Numbered from the stretch's first letter, positions 1-9,372 are shown. The stretch: DNA of 64,000 nt from Polaribacter sp. IC073 (GCF_007997075.1 NZ_VORS01000008.1:62001-126000); one strand, 5' to 3'. Numbers and translations: made by a program. Notes: a model not told the origin generated them from the letters alone.

Positions 1-235
1 TTAACAGACAGTTTAAAATAATAAAGAAAATGTCACCTTCAGGGTATGTCAAAAAACATAGTAATTATACAAAATAAGTTATAATAATAAGTTAAGTGCA
101 AAAATAGTATTAGTTTAGGTGGAATATTTAGTTGACTTCATAGAATTCTTCTCATAGATTTGTAAGGTTATGAAATGAGATGATAGGAAATCGTTCCTGA
201 TTTTAAATAGTCTCTAAACCAATACCAATTTACAA
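1..235. other. Upstream region of the fucose cluster
   Basis: No coding signal is seen in either strand. The stretch is AT-rich and presumably carries the promoter of the fucose operon. The only distinct element is a short palindrome, AGGAA-ATCG-TTCCT, at 185-198, about 38 bases before the first start codon; it could be an operator, but nothing else supports that. Confidence 0.4.
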
Positions 236-1555
236 ATGAAACAAACAATTACTATAACCGAAATTTTAACCAAAGATGTTCGTTTTCCAACGAGCGATTC
301 TTTAGATGGTTCAGATGCTATGAACCCAGATCCAGATTATTCGGCAGCTTATGTCATTTTAAAAACGGATCATCCAGAATTTGAAGGTCACGGATTAACC
401 TTTACTATTGGTAGAGGAAATGAACTATGTGTGGCTGCTATTGAATCACTTTCTCATTTATTAGTGGGAAAAACTTTAGAGTCTTTCACAGAAAATATGG
501 GAGATTTTTGGAAGATGATTACAGGCGATAGTCAATTGCGATGGTTAGGACCAGAAAAAGGGGTTATTCATTTAGCAACGGGTGCGGTTGTAAATGCCGT
601 TTGGGATTTATACGCTAAAGTTGAAGGGAAACCGCTTTGGAAGTTAATTGCAGACATGTCTCCAGAAGAATTTGTTAAATGTGTTGACTTTACCTACATC
701 ACAGACGCAATTACGCCAAATGAAGCTTTAGAGCTTTTAAAAAATAATGAAGCTACAAAACAAGAACGTATCAACACTTTATTAGAAAGTGGATATCCTG
801 CTTATACTACATCAGCTGGTTGGTTAGGTTATGGCGATGATAAAATGCGTAGATTATGCCAAGAAGCGAAAGCGGATGGTTTTAAGCACATGAAAATAAA
901 AGTGGGATCTGATTTAAAAGATGATATGCGTCGTGCGCAAATTATTCGTGAAGAAATTGGAGACGATTTACAGTTGATGATGGATGCCAACCAGAAATGG
1001 GATGTAGATGAAGCGATAGAAAATATGGCATCACTTAAGAAATTTAATCCGTATTGGATTGAAGAACCTACAAGTCCAGACGATATTTTAGGACACGCAA
1101 AAATTGCAAGAGCAGTAGCACCTATAAAAGTTGCTACCGGAGAACATTGCCAGAATAGAGTAATGTTTAAGCAATTAATTATGGCAGATGCTTTACAAAT
1201 TTGCCAAATTGATAGTTGCAGAGTTGGTGGGGTAAATGAAATTATGGCTATTTTATTAATGGCTGCAAAATATAAAGTTCCAGTATGTCCGCATGCTGGT
1301 GGTGTTGGTTTGTGCGAATATGTGCAACATTTGTCTATGATCGATTATATCTGCGTAAGCGGAACAATGGAAGATAGAATTATTGAATATGTAGATCATT
1401 TACACGAACATTTCTTTGAACCAGTTGTCATTAAAAACGGTGCATACATGCCACCAAAACAACCAGGATATAGTATTACAATGAAACCAGCATCGTTGGA
1501 GAAATTCAGTTTTCCAAACGGAGAAGTTTGGACTAAAAAATCACAAAAAGCATAA
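236..1555 (+). CDS. fucD: L-fuconate dehydratase (enolase superfamily)
   Basis: Converts L-fuconate to 2-keto-3-deoxy-L-fuconate, the third step of the non-phosphorylating L-fucose pathway, in the cytoplasm. The 439 residues match the family length. The enolase-superfamily site is intact: the KxK bases are K220 and K222, the Mg ligands are D250, E276 and E303, and the partner base is H353 in a CPHAGG motif; this is the arrangement known from the Xanthomonas fuconate dehydratase, shifted by about two residues. The N-terminal capping domain contains DYSAAYV and GHGLTFTIGRGNE, typical of this subfamily. It is the first gene of the cluster, and the next gene begins one base after its stop codon, so the two are surely co-transcribed. 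Galactarate or rhamnonate dehydratases are the nearest alternatives, but the neighbours fit fuconate. Confidence 0.93.
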   Translation: MKQTITITEILTKDVRFPTSDSLDGSDAMNPDPDYSAAYVILKTDHPEFEGHGLTFTIGRGNELCVAAIESLSHLLVGKTLESFTENMGDFWKMITGDSQLRWLGPEKGVIHLATGAVVNAVWDLYAKVEGKPLWKLIADMSPEEFVKCVDFTYITDAITPNEALELLKNNEATKQERINTLLESGYPAYTTSAGWLGYGDDKMRRLCQEAKADGFKHMKIKVGSDLKDDMRRAQIIREEIGDDLQLMMDANQKWDVDEAIENMASLKKFNPYWIEEPTSPDDILGHAKIARAVAPIKVATGEHCQNRVMFKQLIMADALQICQIDSCRVGGVNEIMAILLMAAKYKVPVCPHAGGVGLCEYVQHLSMIDYICVSGTMEDRIIEYVDHLHEHFFEPVVIKNGAYMPPKQPGYSITMKPASLEKFSFPNGEVWTKKSQKA

Positions 1556-1556
1556 T

Positions 1557-2336
1557 ATGATATTTAGTTTAAAAGGAAAAACAGCAATTATTACAGGTGG
1601 TGGAAGTGGTATAGGAAAAGCAATTTCTACCACATTTGCAAAACAAGGTGCACACGTTTGTATTTTAGATTTTAATGAAGATAATGGAAATGCAACTGTT
1701 TCTGAAATTGAAAACGACAACGGTTCGGCTAGTTTTTATAAATGTGATGTAGCAAATCAAGATAGAATGGAGGAGATTTTAGGTGAAATCTCTAAAAATA
1801 ATTCTATAGATATTTTGATAAATAATGCAGGAATTGCACATGTAGGAAATATAGAAAACACGAACTCTGAAGATTTAGACCGTTTATACAACGTAAACAT
1901 AAAAGGTGTTTATAACGGAATAAAAGCCGCAATTCCGTATTTTAAAAAGCAGAAGAGTGGTGTGATTATTAATATGGCTTCGATTGCATCTTCAGTTGGT
2001 ATTAATGACAGATTTGCGTATTCAATGACAAAAGGAGCCGTTTTAACAATGACGTATTCTGTAGCAAAAGATTATGTTGCAGACGGAATTCGCTGTAATT
2101 GCATTTCGCCAGCAAGAGTTCATACACCTTTTGTAGACGGATTTATCAAAAATAATTATCCAGACAATCAAGAAGAAATGTTTGGAAAACTTTCAAAAAC
2201 ACAACCGATCGGGCGTATGGGAAAACCTGTAGAAATAGCAAATCTTGCATTGTATTTATGTAGTGATGAAGCCTCTTTTATCACAGGATCAAATTTTCCA
2301 ATTGATGGAGGTTTTGTCACGTTGAATGGAAATTAA
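1557..2336 (+). CDS. SDR, probable 2-keto-3-deoxy-L-fuconate dehydrogenase
   Basis: A classical short-chain dehydrogenase of 259 residues. The NAD(P)-binding TGGGSGIG motif is at residues 13-20, NNAG at 89-92, and the catalytic Ser-Tyr-Lys is S142, Y155, K159 (YSMTK). By position directly behind the dehydratase it most likely oxidises 2-keto-3-deoxy-L-fuconate to 2,4-diketo-3-deoxy-L-fuconate, the step known from the Xanthomonas pathway. Sequence alone does not set substrate for SDRs: it could instead be the L-fucose dehydrogenase, with the SDR at 7236-8018 in the other role. The intact catalytic triad here contrasts with that second SDR. It starts one base after the fucD stop codon. Confidence 0.8.
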   Translation: MIFSLKGKTAIITGGGSGIGKAISTTFAKQGAHVCILDFNEDNGNATVSEIENDNGSASFYKCDVANQDRMEEILGEISKNNSIDILINNAGIAHVGNIENTNSEDLDRLYNVNIKGVYNGIKAAIPYFKKQKSGVIINMASIASSVGINDRFAYSMTKGAVLTMTYSVAKDYVADGIRCNCISPARVHTPFVDGFIKNNYPDNQEEMFGKLSKTQPIGRMGKPVEIANLALYLCSDEASFITGSNFPIDGGFVTLNGN

Positions 2337-2350
2337 TTAAAACACTTTTT

Positions 2351-4582
2351 ATGAAAAATATTTTTTACGCTGTCTTTTTAATAGGATTAACAGTTTCTTG
2401 TTCCAATACAAATGGGCAATTGATGCAAACAAATTCTACGATTAAAATAGACGTGGATGATACCAAAGATTCCATTATTGTAAAAGCGGCGCATGTGGTT
2501 CCTACAAAAAATCAATATGAAGCTTTAAAAGATGAATTTATTGCATTTATCCATTTTGGTCCAAATACATTTACTAGAATGGAGTGGGGTAATGGTTTTG
2601 AAGATCCTAGTGTTTTTGATCTAAAAAACATAGATACAGACCAATGGTGTAAGGCGATGAAGGCTGCTAACATGAAAAAGGTAATCTTAACGGTAAAGCA
2701 TCACGATGGTTTTGTACTTTGGCAAAGTCGCTATACAAAACAAGGTATCATGTCTACCGATTTTCAAGACGGAAAAGGTGATATTTTAAAAGATTTAGCT
2801 GCTTCTTGTCAAAAATATGGCTTAAAGTTAGGCGTATATTTATCACCAGCAGATTTATTTCAAATTGAAAATAAAGAAGGTTTGTATGGTAATTTAAGTA
2901 GTTATTCAGACCGCGTTATTCCGAGACCAATTGAAGGAAGACCTTTTGAAAATAAAACAACATTTACTTTTAATGTTGATGATTATAATGAATATTTTTT
3001 AAATCAGTTATTCGAATTATTAACAGAGTACGGGCCAATTCACGAAGTTTGGTTTGATGGTGCGCACCCAAAACGTAAAGGCGGACAAAAATATAATTAT
3101 TTAGCATGGAAAGAGTTAATATCTGCGCTTGCACCAGAAGCTGTTGTTTTTGGAAAGCAAGATATTAGATGGGGTGGTAATGAAGCTGGTGCAACAAGAG
3201 CTACAGAATGGAATGTGATTCCGTATAAAAATAATCCACTTGAAATGAACAGTTTTGCCGATATTACAGGTGAAGATATTGGTAGCAGAGAGAAACTATA
3301 CAAGGCAGATTATTTACATTATCAGCAAGCAGAAATTAATACCTCTATTCGAGAAGGATGGTTTTATAGAGACGATACTTCGCAAAAAGTACGAAGTGTT
3401 GATGATGTTTTTGATATGTACGAACGTTCGGTAGGAGGGAATACGACGTTTTTGCTAAATATTCCACCAAATAGAGAAGGTTTGTTTTCACCAGAAGATG
3501 TGCGTGTTTTAGAGGAAGTAGGACAACGAATTAATGAAACTTATACCACCAATTTATTTGCGAATGCATCTGGAGCTAAAAATGTATTAGATGCTGATGT
3601 TGCTACTTTTCAATTATTGAATGCTGACGTAAAAGAATTGGTTATTGAAACTGAAAAACCTGTAACAATTAATAGATTAATCCTTCAAGAAGCCATTGCA
3701 ACACATAGTGAACGTGTTGAAAAACATGCGGTAGATGCCTGGATAAATAATACTTGGAAAGAAATAGCGTCTGCAACAAATATTGGTTATAAACGTATTT
3801 TACGTTTTCCAGAAACGACGTCAAATAAATTTAGAATCCGTGTTTTAGAATCTCGACTTATGCCTGCAATAGCAAACATTACAGCGCATTTTTATAAAAC
3901 GAGACCTCCACAGTTAAGTATTATAAGAAATATTGATGGGTACGTAACGATTCAACCAAAGAAACACGATTTTGGATGGAAACCTCATGGAGAAGATAGT
4001 GCAGGTAATATCAATTCTGGTGTAGAAATTCGCTACACAACAGACGGTAGTACCCCAACAAAAGACTCGAAACTATTTGAGGAATCTTTTAAAATAGAAT
4101 CTGGTGAAATTAAAGCGAAAGCTTTTTCTAAAAATAGTATCGGAAGTGAAGTGTCAAGAAAAGTAGGGATTCTAAAAAAAGATTGGAAAATTACACAACA
4201 AGATAGTTGGACGCTTACTAATAAAAGTGATTTAGCTATTGACGAAAATCCAGATACATATTGGCTATCTAATGACAAAAGGAATTTACATTATTTAGAA
4301 GTAGATTTAGGAAAATTATATACGTTAAAAGCTTTTGCTTACACGCCGCAAAAAGAAAATGGAAACGGTATGATAGAAGAAGGTGTTTTAAAAGGAAGTA
4401 AGGATGGTAGAAACTGGTCAACTATTAGTAACTTCAAATTTGGAAACTTAATAAACGATCCAGTAACTAGAAACCACCAATTTGAGAAAGCAATTACTAC
4501 AAGGTATATTCGTTTAGAGGCGAAAGTAATTGCAGGTGGAAACAAAGCAGCAGCGATTGCTGAATTAGATTTTTTTGAATAA
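2351..4582 (+). CDS. alpha-L-fucosidase, GH29, lipoprotein with C-terminal accessory domains
   Basis: Releases L-fucose from glycans and supplies the pathway around it. The N-terminus is a hydrophobic lipoprotein signal ending in TVSC with the lipidated cysteine at C17, so the enzyme is probably membrane-anchored, in the periplasm or at the surface. The GH29 catalytic domain runs from about 45 to 400; the nucleophile is D236 in EVWFDGA, and HFGPNTFT and VKHHDGF are typical GH29 sequences. A chitobiase-like domain (IRYTTDGSTPT, about 555-610) and an F5/8 type C (CBM32-like) domain, about 630-743, follow and probably bind sugar. Linkage specificity cannot be read from sequence. The gene starts 14 bases after the SDR gene. 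Confidence 0.93.
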   Translation: MKNIFYAVFLIGLTVSCSNTNGQLMQTNSTIKIDVDDTKDSIIVKAAHVVPTKNQYEALKDEFIAFIHFGPNTFTRMEWGNGFEDPSVFDLKNIDTDQWCKAMKAANMKKVILTVKHHDGFVLWQSRYTKQGIMSTDFQDGKGDILKDLAASCQKYGLKLGVYLSPADLFQIENKEGLYGNLSSYSDRVIPRPIEGRPFENKTTFTFNVDDYNEYFLNQLFELLTEYGPIHEVWFDGAHPKRKGGQKYNYLAWKELISALAPEAVVFGKQDIRWGGNEAGATRATEWNVIPYKNNPLEMNSFADITGEDIGSREKLYKADYLHYQQAEINTSIREGWFYRDDTSQKVRSVDDVFDMYERSVGGNTTFLLNIPPNREGLFSPEDVRVLEEVGQRINETYTTNLFANASGAKNVLDADVATFQLLNADVKELVIETEKPVTINRLILQEAIATHSERVEKHAVDAWINNTWKEIASATNIGYKRILRFPETTSNKFRIRVLESRLMPAIANITAHFYKTRPPQLSIIRNIDGYVTIQPKKHDFGWKPHGEDSAGNINSGVEIRYTTDGSTPTKDSKLFEESFKIESGEIKAKAFSKNSIGSEVSRKVGILKKDWKITQQDSWTLTNKSDLAIDENPDTYWLSNDKRNLHYLEVDLGKLYTLKAFAYTPQKENGNGMIEEGVLKGSKDGRNWSTISNFKFGNLINDPVTRNHQFEKAITTRYIRLEAKVIAGGNKAAAIAELDFFE

Positions 4583-4596
4583 TTAAATAATATAAA

Positions 4597-5451
4597 ATGA
4601 AACTTATAAGATTCGGAACAGAAGGCCAAGAAAAACCAGGACTTCAATTAGAAAATAAACGTATAGATGTTAGTGTTTTTGGTGAAGACTATAATGAAAA
4701 ATTCTTCGAAACGAATGGATTGAACCGTTTAAAAGATTGGTTGAAATCTAATGAAGCAAAGTGCCCAACGGTTGCTAATTCGGTGCGCTTAGGTTCGCCA
4801 ATTGGTAGGCCATCAAAATTGGTTTGCGTTGGTTTAAACTACGCAAAACATGCTGCTGAAGCAGGAATGAAAGTACCAACAGAACCTGTGTTATTCTTTA
4901 AATCTACGACTGCTATTGTAGGACCTAATGATGATGTTATTATTCCGAAGAATAGTGAGAAAACCGATTGGGAAGTAGAGTTGGCAATTGTTATTGGTAA
5001 AAAAGCTTCGTATATTACATTAGAAGAAGCAGATGATTATATTGCAGGTTATGTTTTACATAACGATGTTTCTGAACGCGCTTTTCAAATTGAAAAAGAA
5101 GGACAATGGTGTAAAGGAAAAGGGTGTGATACATTCGCTCCTTTAGGACCTTTTTTAGCAACAAAAGAAGAAATTAAAGATCCAAATAACCTAGAACTTT
5201 GGCTAGAAGTTAATGGCGAAAAATTACAAGATTCTTCAACATCAGATTTTATCTTCAACGTACAAGAATGTGTGTCTTATATCAGTCAGTTTATGACGTT
5301 ATTACCTGGAGACGTTATTTCTACAGGAACACCATTTGGTGTAGGTTTAGGGTTTAAACCAGCAAGATATTTAAAGCCAGGAGATACCATGCGTTTAGGT
5401 ATTGAAGGTTTAGGTGTTTCAGAACAAAAAGCGGTAGCATATTCAAAGTAA
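4597..5451 (+). CDS. 2,4-diketo-3-deoxy-L-fuconate hydrolase (FAH family)
   Basis: Fumarylacetoacetate hydrolase-fold enzyme of 284 residues. It should cleave 2,4-diketo-3-deoxy-L-fuconate to pyruvate and L-lactate, the last carbon-carbon cleavage of the pathway. The metal-binding region is intact: E126 and E128 in WEVELAIVIG, D157 in HNDVSER, and the lysines of CKGKGCDTFAPLGP (173-175). GDVISTGTPFGVG near the C-terminus is the usual family ending. FAH proteins act on many diketo acids, so the exact substrate rests on context, which here is strong: fucD, two SDRs and a lactonase of the same pathway are adjacent. It begins 14 bases after the fucosidase gene and is followed by the lactonase after 5 bases. 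Confidence 0.88.
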   Translation: MKLIRFGTEGQEKPGLQLENKRIDVSVFGEDYNEKFFETNGLNRLKDWLKSNEAKCPTVANSVRLGSPIGRPSKLVCVGLNYAKHAAEAGMKVPTEPVLFFKSTTAIVGPNDDVIIPKNSEKTDWEVELAIVIGKKASYITLEEADDYIAGYVLHNDVSERAFQIEKEGQWCKGKGCDTFAPLGPFLATKEEIKDPNNLELWLEVNGEKLQDSSTSDFIFNVQECVSYISQFMTLLPGDVISTGTPFGVGLGFKPARYLKPGDTMRLGIEGLGVSEQKAVAYSK

Positions 5452-5456
5452 TTTAG

Positions 5457-6299
5457 ATGAAAATAGACGCACATCAACATTTTTGGCAATTTAATCCGCA
5501 AAGAGATGCGTGGATTAATGAGGAAATGGCTGTGCTAAAAAGAGATTTTTTACCTGAAGATTTACAGCCAATTTTAAAAACCAACAATATTGATGGTTGC
5601 ATCGCTGTTCAAGCAGATCAATCAGAAAAAGAAACGGAATTTTTATTGGGTTTAGCAAAAGACAACAGCTTTATAAAAGGTGTTGTCGGTTGGTTAGATT
5701 TGTGCAGTGATACTATTGATGAGCGTTTAGCTTATTATTCAAAATATGAAAAATTAAAAGGATTGCGGCATATTGTACAAGCAGAACCAGCTGGTTTTAT
5801 GCTTCGTAAAGATTTTCAACGAGGAATTAAAGCATTAGAAAAATACAATTTAACGTATGATATTTTGGTGCACTATAATCAGCTAGAAGAGGTGGTTGAG
5901 TTCGTTCGGGAATTTCCAAATCAGAAATTTGTGTTAGACCATATTGGAAAGCCCTCAATAAAAGTAGGTGAAATTGATACTTGGAAAATACAAATTGAAG
6001 CTTTAGCAACATTTCCGAATGTGTATTGTAAAGCATCAGGGTTAGTGACAGAAACATCCTTTAATAATTGGAGTTATACTGATTTCGTTCCCTATTTAGA
6101 GGTGGTTTTTAATTCCTTTGGAGTGGATAGAGTTCTATTCGGATCCGATTGGCCTGTGTGTTTATTATCTGGGAATTATGAGAAAGTATTAGCCATTATT
6201 GAGCGTTATATTTTAAAATTTTCAGTAACTGAAAAAGAACTAATCATGGGCAAGAATGCAGTCGCATTTTATAATCTTAAATACTATAAAAATGAATAA
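5457..6299 (+). CDS. L-fuconolactonase (amidohydrolase 2 family)
   Basis: A TIM-barrel metal-dependent hydrolase of 280 residues (COG3618-type) expected to open L-fucono-1,5-lactone to L-fuconate, the second step of the pathway. The metal site is visible: HQHFW at residues 6-10, GLRHIVQAEP, VLDHIGKP, and the terminal aspartate in LFGSDWPVC. Related enzymes hydrolyse L-rhamnono- and galactaro-lactones or 4-sulfomuconolactone, so the substrate is set by the neighbours. The gene begins 5 bases after the FAH gene, and its last 8 bases overlap the start of the following phosphodiesterase gene, implying translational coupling. Confidence 0.88.
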   Translation: MKIDAHQHFWQFNPQRDAWINEEMAVLKRDFLPEDLQPILKTNNIDGCIAVQADQSEKETEFLLGLAKDNSFIKGVVGWLDLCSDTIDERLAYYSKYEKLKGLRHIVQAEPAGFMLRKDFQRGIKALEKYNLTYDILVHYNQLEEVVEFVREFPNQKFVLDHIGKPSIKVGEIDTWKIQIEALATFPNVYCKASGLVTETSFNNWSYTDFVPYLEVVFNSFGVDRVLFGSDWPVCLLSGNYEKVLAIIERYILKFSVTEKELIMGKNAVAFYNLKYYKNE

Positions 6300-7191
6300 A
6301 TATCTAATTTTAATACTCGTTGTTTTTGTATTTAATTCTTGTGGTTCATCAAAGGTAGAAACTAAACAAAAACAACCTTTAGCAAAGCACGTAATTCTTA
6401 TTGGTTCAGATGGTTTTGGAGCTTATGCATTTGAAAAAGCAAAAATTCCTACCATAAGAAAAATGATGAATGCTGGCGCATATTCGTTAAAAGCGAGGTC
6501 GGTTTTACCATCATCAAGTGCAGTAAATTGGGCTTCAATTCTTATGGGCTCAGGTTCAGAATTACACGGTTATACAGAATGGGGAAGTAAAGTTCCAGAA
6601 TTACCTTCTCGAGTGCTTGGGGAAGAAGGAATATATCCAACTATTTTTAGTTTAATTAACAATCAAATGCCAAATGCTAAAATGGGGGTTTCTTATACTT
6701 GGGGCGGCATTGGTTCTCTTTTTGAAAAGAAATTAGTAGATTTAGATTTTAATGGTAAAGAAGATCCAGAAACAATAGAAAAAGCATTGAATTTTATTGT
6801 AGATGAAAAACCGGTATTTACATTTATTCACTTAACGCATCCAGATAATGAAGGTCATGAAGTTGGACACGATACTCCAGCATATTATGCAGCTGTTGAA
6901 AAGGTTGATGACTTGGTGGCTAATTTATTAAAAAAATTAGAAAAAGAAAAAATGATGGATGATACAATTATTATTTTCACTTCTGATCATGGTGGAATAG
7001 GTAAAGGCCATGGTGGAAAAACACTTTTAGAAGTTGAAATTCCTTGGATAATTTATGGAAAAGGTGTTAAAACGCAAGGAGCATTAAATACAAGTATTGT
7101 AACCTATGATACTGGGGCAACAATAGCGCACATTTTAGGACTAAACATTCCACAATTTTGGACTGGAAGACCTGTTTTAGATGCGTTTTAG
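6292..7191 (+). CDS. Lipoprotein of the alkaline phosphatase / nucleotide pyrophosphatase superfamily
   Basis: A 299-residue exported lipoprotein; the signal ends at FNSC (C17). The start chosen is the ATG at 6292 because it begins the signal peptide directly; an upstream in-frame ATG at 6256 would add 12 non-signal residues. The type I phosphodiesterase fold is shown by SDGFGAYAFEKAKIPTI (metal site 1), a Ser-rich nucleophile segment SSSAVNWASI, THPDNEGHEVGH, and TSDHGGIGKGHGG. It lacks the C/S-x-P-x-R signature of FGly sulfatases. Its substrate is unknown: a phosphodiester- or phosphate-bearing part of the glycan is possible. It overlaps the lactonase stop codon by 8 bases, so it is part of the fucose operon even though it has no role in the known pathway. 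Confidence 0.8.
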   Translation: MNKYLILILVVFVFNSCGSSKVETKQKQPLAKHVILIGSDGFGAYAFEKAKIPTIRKMMNAGAYSLKARSVLPSSSAVNWASILMGSGSELHGYTEWGSKVPELPSRVLGEEGIYPTIFSLINNQMPNAKMGVSYTWGGIGSLFEKKLVDLDFNGKEDPETIEKALNFIVDEKPVFTFIHLTHPDNEGHEVGHDTPAYYAAVEKVDDLVANLLKKLEKEKMMDDTIIIFTSDHGGIGKGHGGKTLLEVEIPWIIYGKGVKTQGALNTSIVTYDTGATIAHILGLNIPQFWTGRPVLDAF

Positions 7192-7235
7192 AAGTAATTA
7201 AACCTACTAAATTTAATTAAATAAAGATTAAAATT

Positions 7236-8018
7236 ATGGATTTAAAATTAAAAGATAAAGTAATTATAGTAACTGGTGGCTCAAAAGGCATTGGTTTAGG
7301 TATTGTTGAGTCTTTGATTAAAGAAGGTGCAAAACCAGTAATAATTACTAGAAATAAAGCAAGCGTTACAGATGTTGTTGCCAATTATAAAGAGCAAAAT
7401 ATTGAACTTTTTTATGCCATTGCAGAATTAACAGATCCAGCGCAATGTAAAGCTGCTGTGGCAAGTGTTGTTTCAAAATATGGAAAAATAGATGGTTTGG
7501 TTAATAATGCAGGTGTAAATGATAGTGTTGGTTTAGAGTCCGGTAATTATGAAGACTTCATGTTGTCTATAAAACGTAATTTGGCACACTATTATTTGAT
7601 GGCGCATCATGCTTTGCCAGCACTTAAAAAGAGTAAAGGCGCTATTGTAAATATAGGTTCAAAAACCTCAGTTACGGGGCAAGGTGGAACTTCTGGATAC
7701 GCTGCATCAAATGGTGGACGAAATGCATTAACAAGAGAATGGGCAGTAGAATTATTACCTTATAGTATTCGTGTGAATGCTTTAATAGTTGCAGAATGTT
7801 ATACTCCATTATATGAAAAGTGGATTAGCACTTTTCCTGATAAAGAAGAAAAATTAGCAGCAATAACAAAAAATATTCCTTTTGAAAAAAGAATGACTAC
7901 GGCTGAAGAAATTGCAGATACTGTGGCTTTCCTGCTTTCAGAAAAATCTGGTCATACTACTGGTCAGTTGCTTTTTGTTGATGGTGGTTATACACATTTA
8001 GATAGAGCCATAGAATAA
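7236..8018 (+). CDS. SDR, candidate L-fucose dehydrogenase with an altered catalytic lysine
   Basis: A 260-residue short-chain dehydrogenase. TGGSKGIG (13-20), NNAG (90-93) and S142 are normal. The expected catalytic YxxxK reads YAASN, so Y155 is present but K159 is asparagine (codon AAT, positions 7710-7712). The following GGRNALTREWA resembles the C-terminal helix of bacterial L-fucose/galactose dehydrogenases. By elimination it is the best candidate for L-fucose to L-fuconolactone oxidation, the first step, but the lysine change makes that uncertain; it could also be the keto-deoxy-fuconate dehydrogenase. It lies 44 bases after the phosphodiesterase and 25 bases before fucP. Confidence 0.72.
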   Translation: MDLKLKDKVIIVTGGSKGIGLGIVESLIKEGAKPVIITRNKASVTDVVANYKEQNIELFYAIAELTDPAQCKAAVASVVSKYGKIDGLVNNAGVNDSVGLESGNYEDFMLSIKRNLAHYYLMAHHALPALKKSKGAIVNIGSKTSVTGQGGTSGYAASNGGRNALTREWAVELLPYSIRVNALIVAECYTPLYEKWISTFPDKEEKLAAITKNIPFEKRMTTAEEIADTVAFLLSEKSGHTTGQLLFVDGGYTHLDRAIE

Positions 8019-8043
8019 CAAAAATCAATTAAACCAACCAAGT

Positions 8044-9372
8044 ATGAGCAATACACAAAAAACACCCATAGTTTCTAAAAGTATATTAGTCCCTTTTATT
8101 TTAATCACTTCGTTATTTGCACTTTGGGGAATTGCCAACGATTTAACAAACCCAATGGTTTCAGCATTTAAAAAAGTAATGCCAGAACTTTCGAATACAG
8201 AAGCCTCTTTGGTACAATTTGCCTTTTATTTTGGGTACTTTTTTATGGCATTGCCAGCGGCATTATTTATTAGAAAATACAGTTATAAATCTGGAATTAT
8301 TGTTGGACTATCATTGTACGCAATAGGTGCGTTTTTGTTTTTTCCAGCGGCACAATTTGAAACCTTTACATTTTTCTTGATTTCACTTTGGATAATGACT
8401 TGCGGATTGGCATTTTTAGAAACCACCTCAAATCCGTTAATTTTAGCTTTAGGAGCTAAAGAAACAGCAACACAACGTTTAAATTTAGCACAAGCATTTA
8501 ATCCTTTAGGGTCACTTACAGGAATGGTTGTTGCACAGGTTTTTATTATTGATGCATTGCGTTCAGATGATTATTCTGCAGAAGCTTATCAAGCATTATC
8601 CTCTCAAGAATTAGCGGTTATTCGTGAAAATGATTTAGGGATTATTAGTGTTCCATATATTGCCCTAGGTGTTTTGGTCTTGATAATTATGGCTGCCATA
8701 ATTATGGTGAAATTTCCGAAGGTAGAAGGGCAAACTAAAATTGCATTGTCTGCTACTTTCAAAAAATTAGCGAAAAATAAAACATATTTAATGGGCGTTG
8801 TGGCTCAAATATTTTACGTGGGTGCACAAATTATGTGTTGGACATTCATTTTTCAATATGTAGATAATTTGAACGCAGCATTACCCGTAGCAGAACACCT
8901 TACAGCAACTTGGTTTAATGTAGCAGCAATGTTGTTATTTCTTTCAGGGAGATGGCTAGGAACTTTGTTGATGAAGCGTATCAATCCATCAAAGCTTTTA
9001 TTAATTTTTGGTATTGGCGGGGTAATTACAACAGCAATTACCGTTTTTATTGGCGGTCATATCGGTTTGTATAGTTTAGTTGGAACCTCTGTTTTTATGA
9101 GTATTATGTTTCCTACCATTTATGGAATTGCGTTAAATAATATGGGAGACGAAGCCAAAATTGGTTCTGCCGGATTGGTAATGGCAATTGTTGGTGGTGC
9201 ATTTTTACCCGTAATACAAGGTCGTATTTTAGATATAGGAGGTTCTGGTTTTAATGATGCAAAAATATTAGGGTACATTCCAGAAATCAATTTTTCTTTT
9301 ATACTGCCATTAATATGTTTGGCAGTTGTAGCAATTTTCGGATTTAAAACCATGAAGCATGAAAACGCATAG
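8044..9372 (+). CDS. fucP: L-fucose:proton symporter (MFS, FucP family)
   Basis: Inner-membrane permease of 442 residues with about 12 hydrophobic segments. FucP-family signs include the N-terminal segment SLFALWGIANDLTNPMV, the FAFYFGYFFMALPAALFIRK stretch (helix 2), LETTSNPLILALG, and LAQAFNPLGSLTG. It would bring fucose released by the fucosidase from periplasm to cytoplasm. Its final 14 bases overlap the start of the mutarotase gene, so these two are translationally coupled. Other hexose:proton symporters in this family carry glucose or galactose, but the operon content makes L-fucose by far the likeliest substrate. Confidence 0.93.
   Translation: MSNTQKTPIVSKSILVPFILITSLFALWGIANDLTNPMVSAFKKVMPELSNTEASLVQFAFYFGYFFMALPAALFIRKYSYKSGIIVGLSLYAIGAFLFFPAAQFETFTFFLISLWIMTCGLAFLETTSNPLILALGAKETATQRLNLAQAFNPLGSLTGMVVAQVFIIDALRSDDYSAEAYQALSSQELAVIRENDLGIISVPYIALGVLVLIIMAAIIMVKFPKVEGQTKIALSATFKKLAKNKTYLMGVVAQIFYVGAQIMCWTFIFQYVDNLNAALPVAEHLTATWFNVAAMLLFLSGRWLGTLLMKRINPSKLLLIFGIGGVITTAITVFIGGHIGLYSLVGTSVFMSIMFPTIYGIALNNMGDEAKIGSAGLVMAIVGGAFLPVIQGRILDIGGSGFNDAKILGYIPEINFSFILPLICLAVVAIFGFKTMKHENA

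Noticed and set aside
6256..6291. Upstream start for the phosphodiesterase lipoprotein
   Set aside because: It would put 12 residues before the signal peptide and lengthen the overlap with the lactonase gene to 44 bases.
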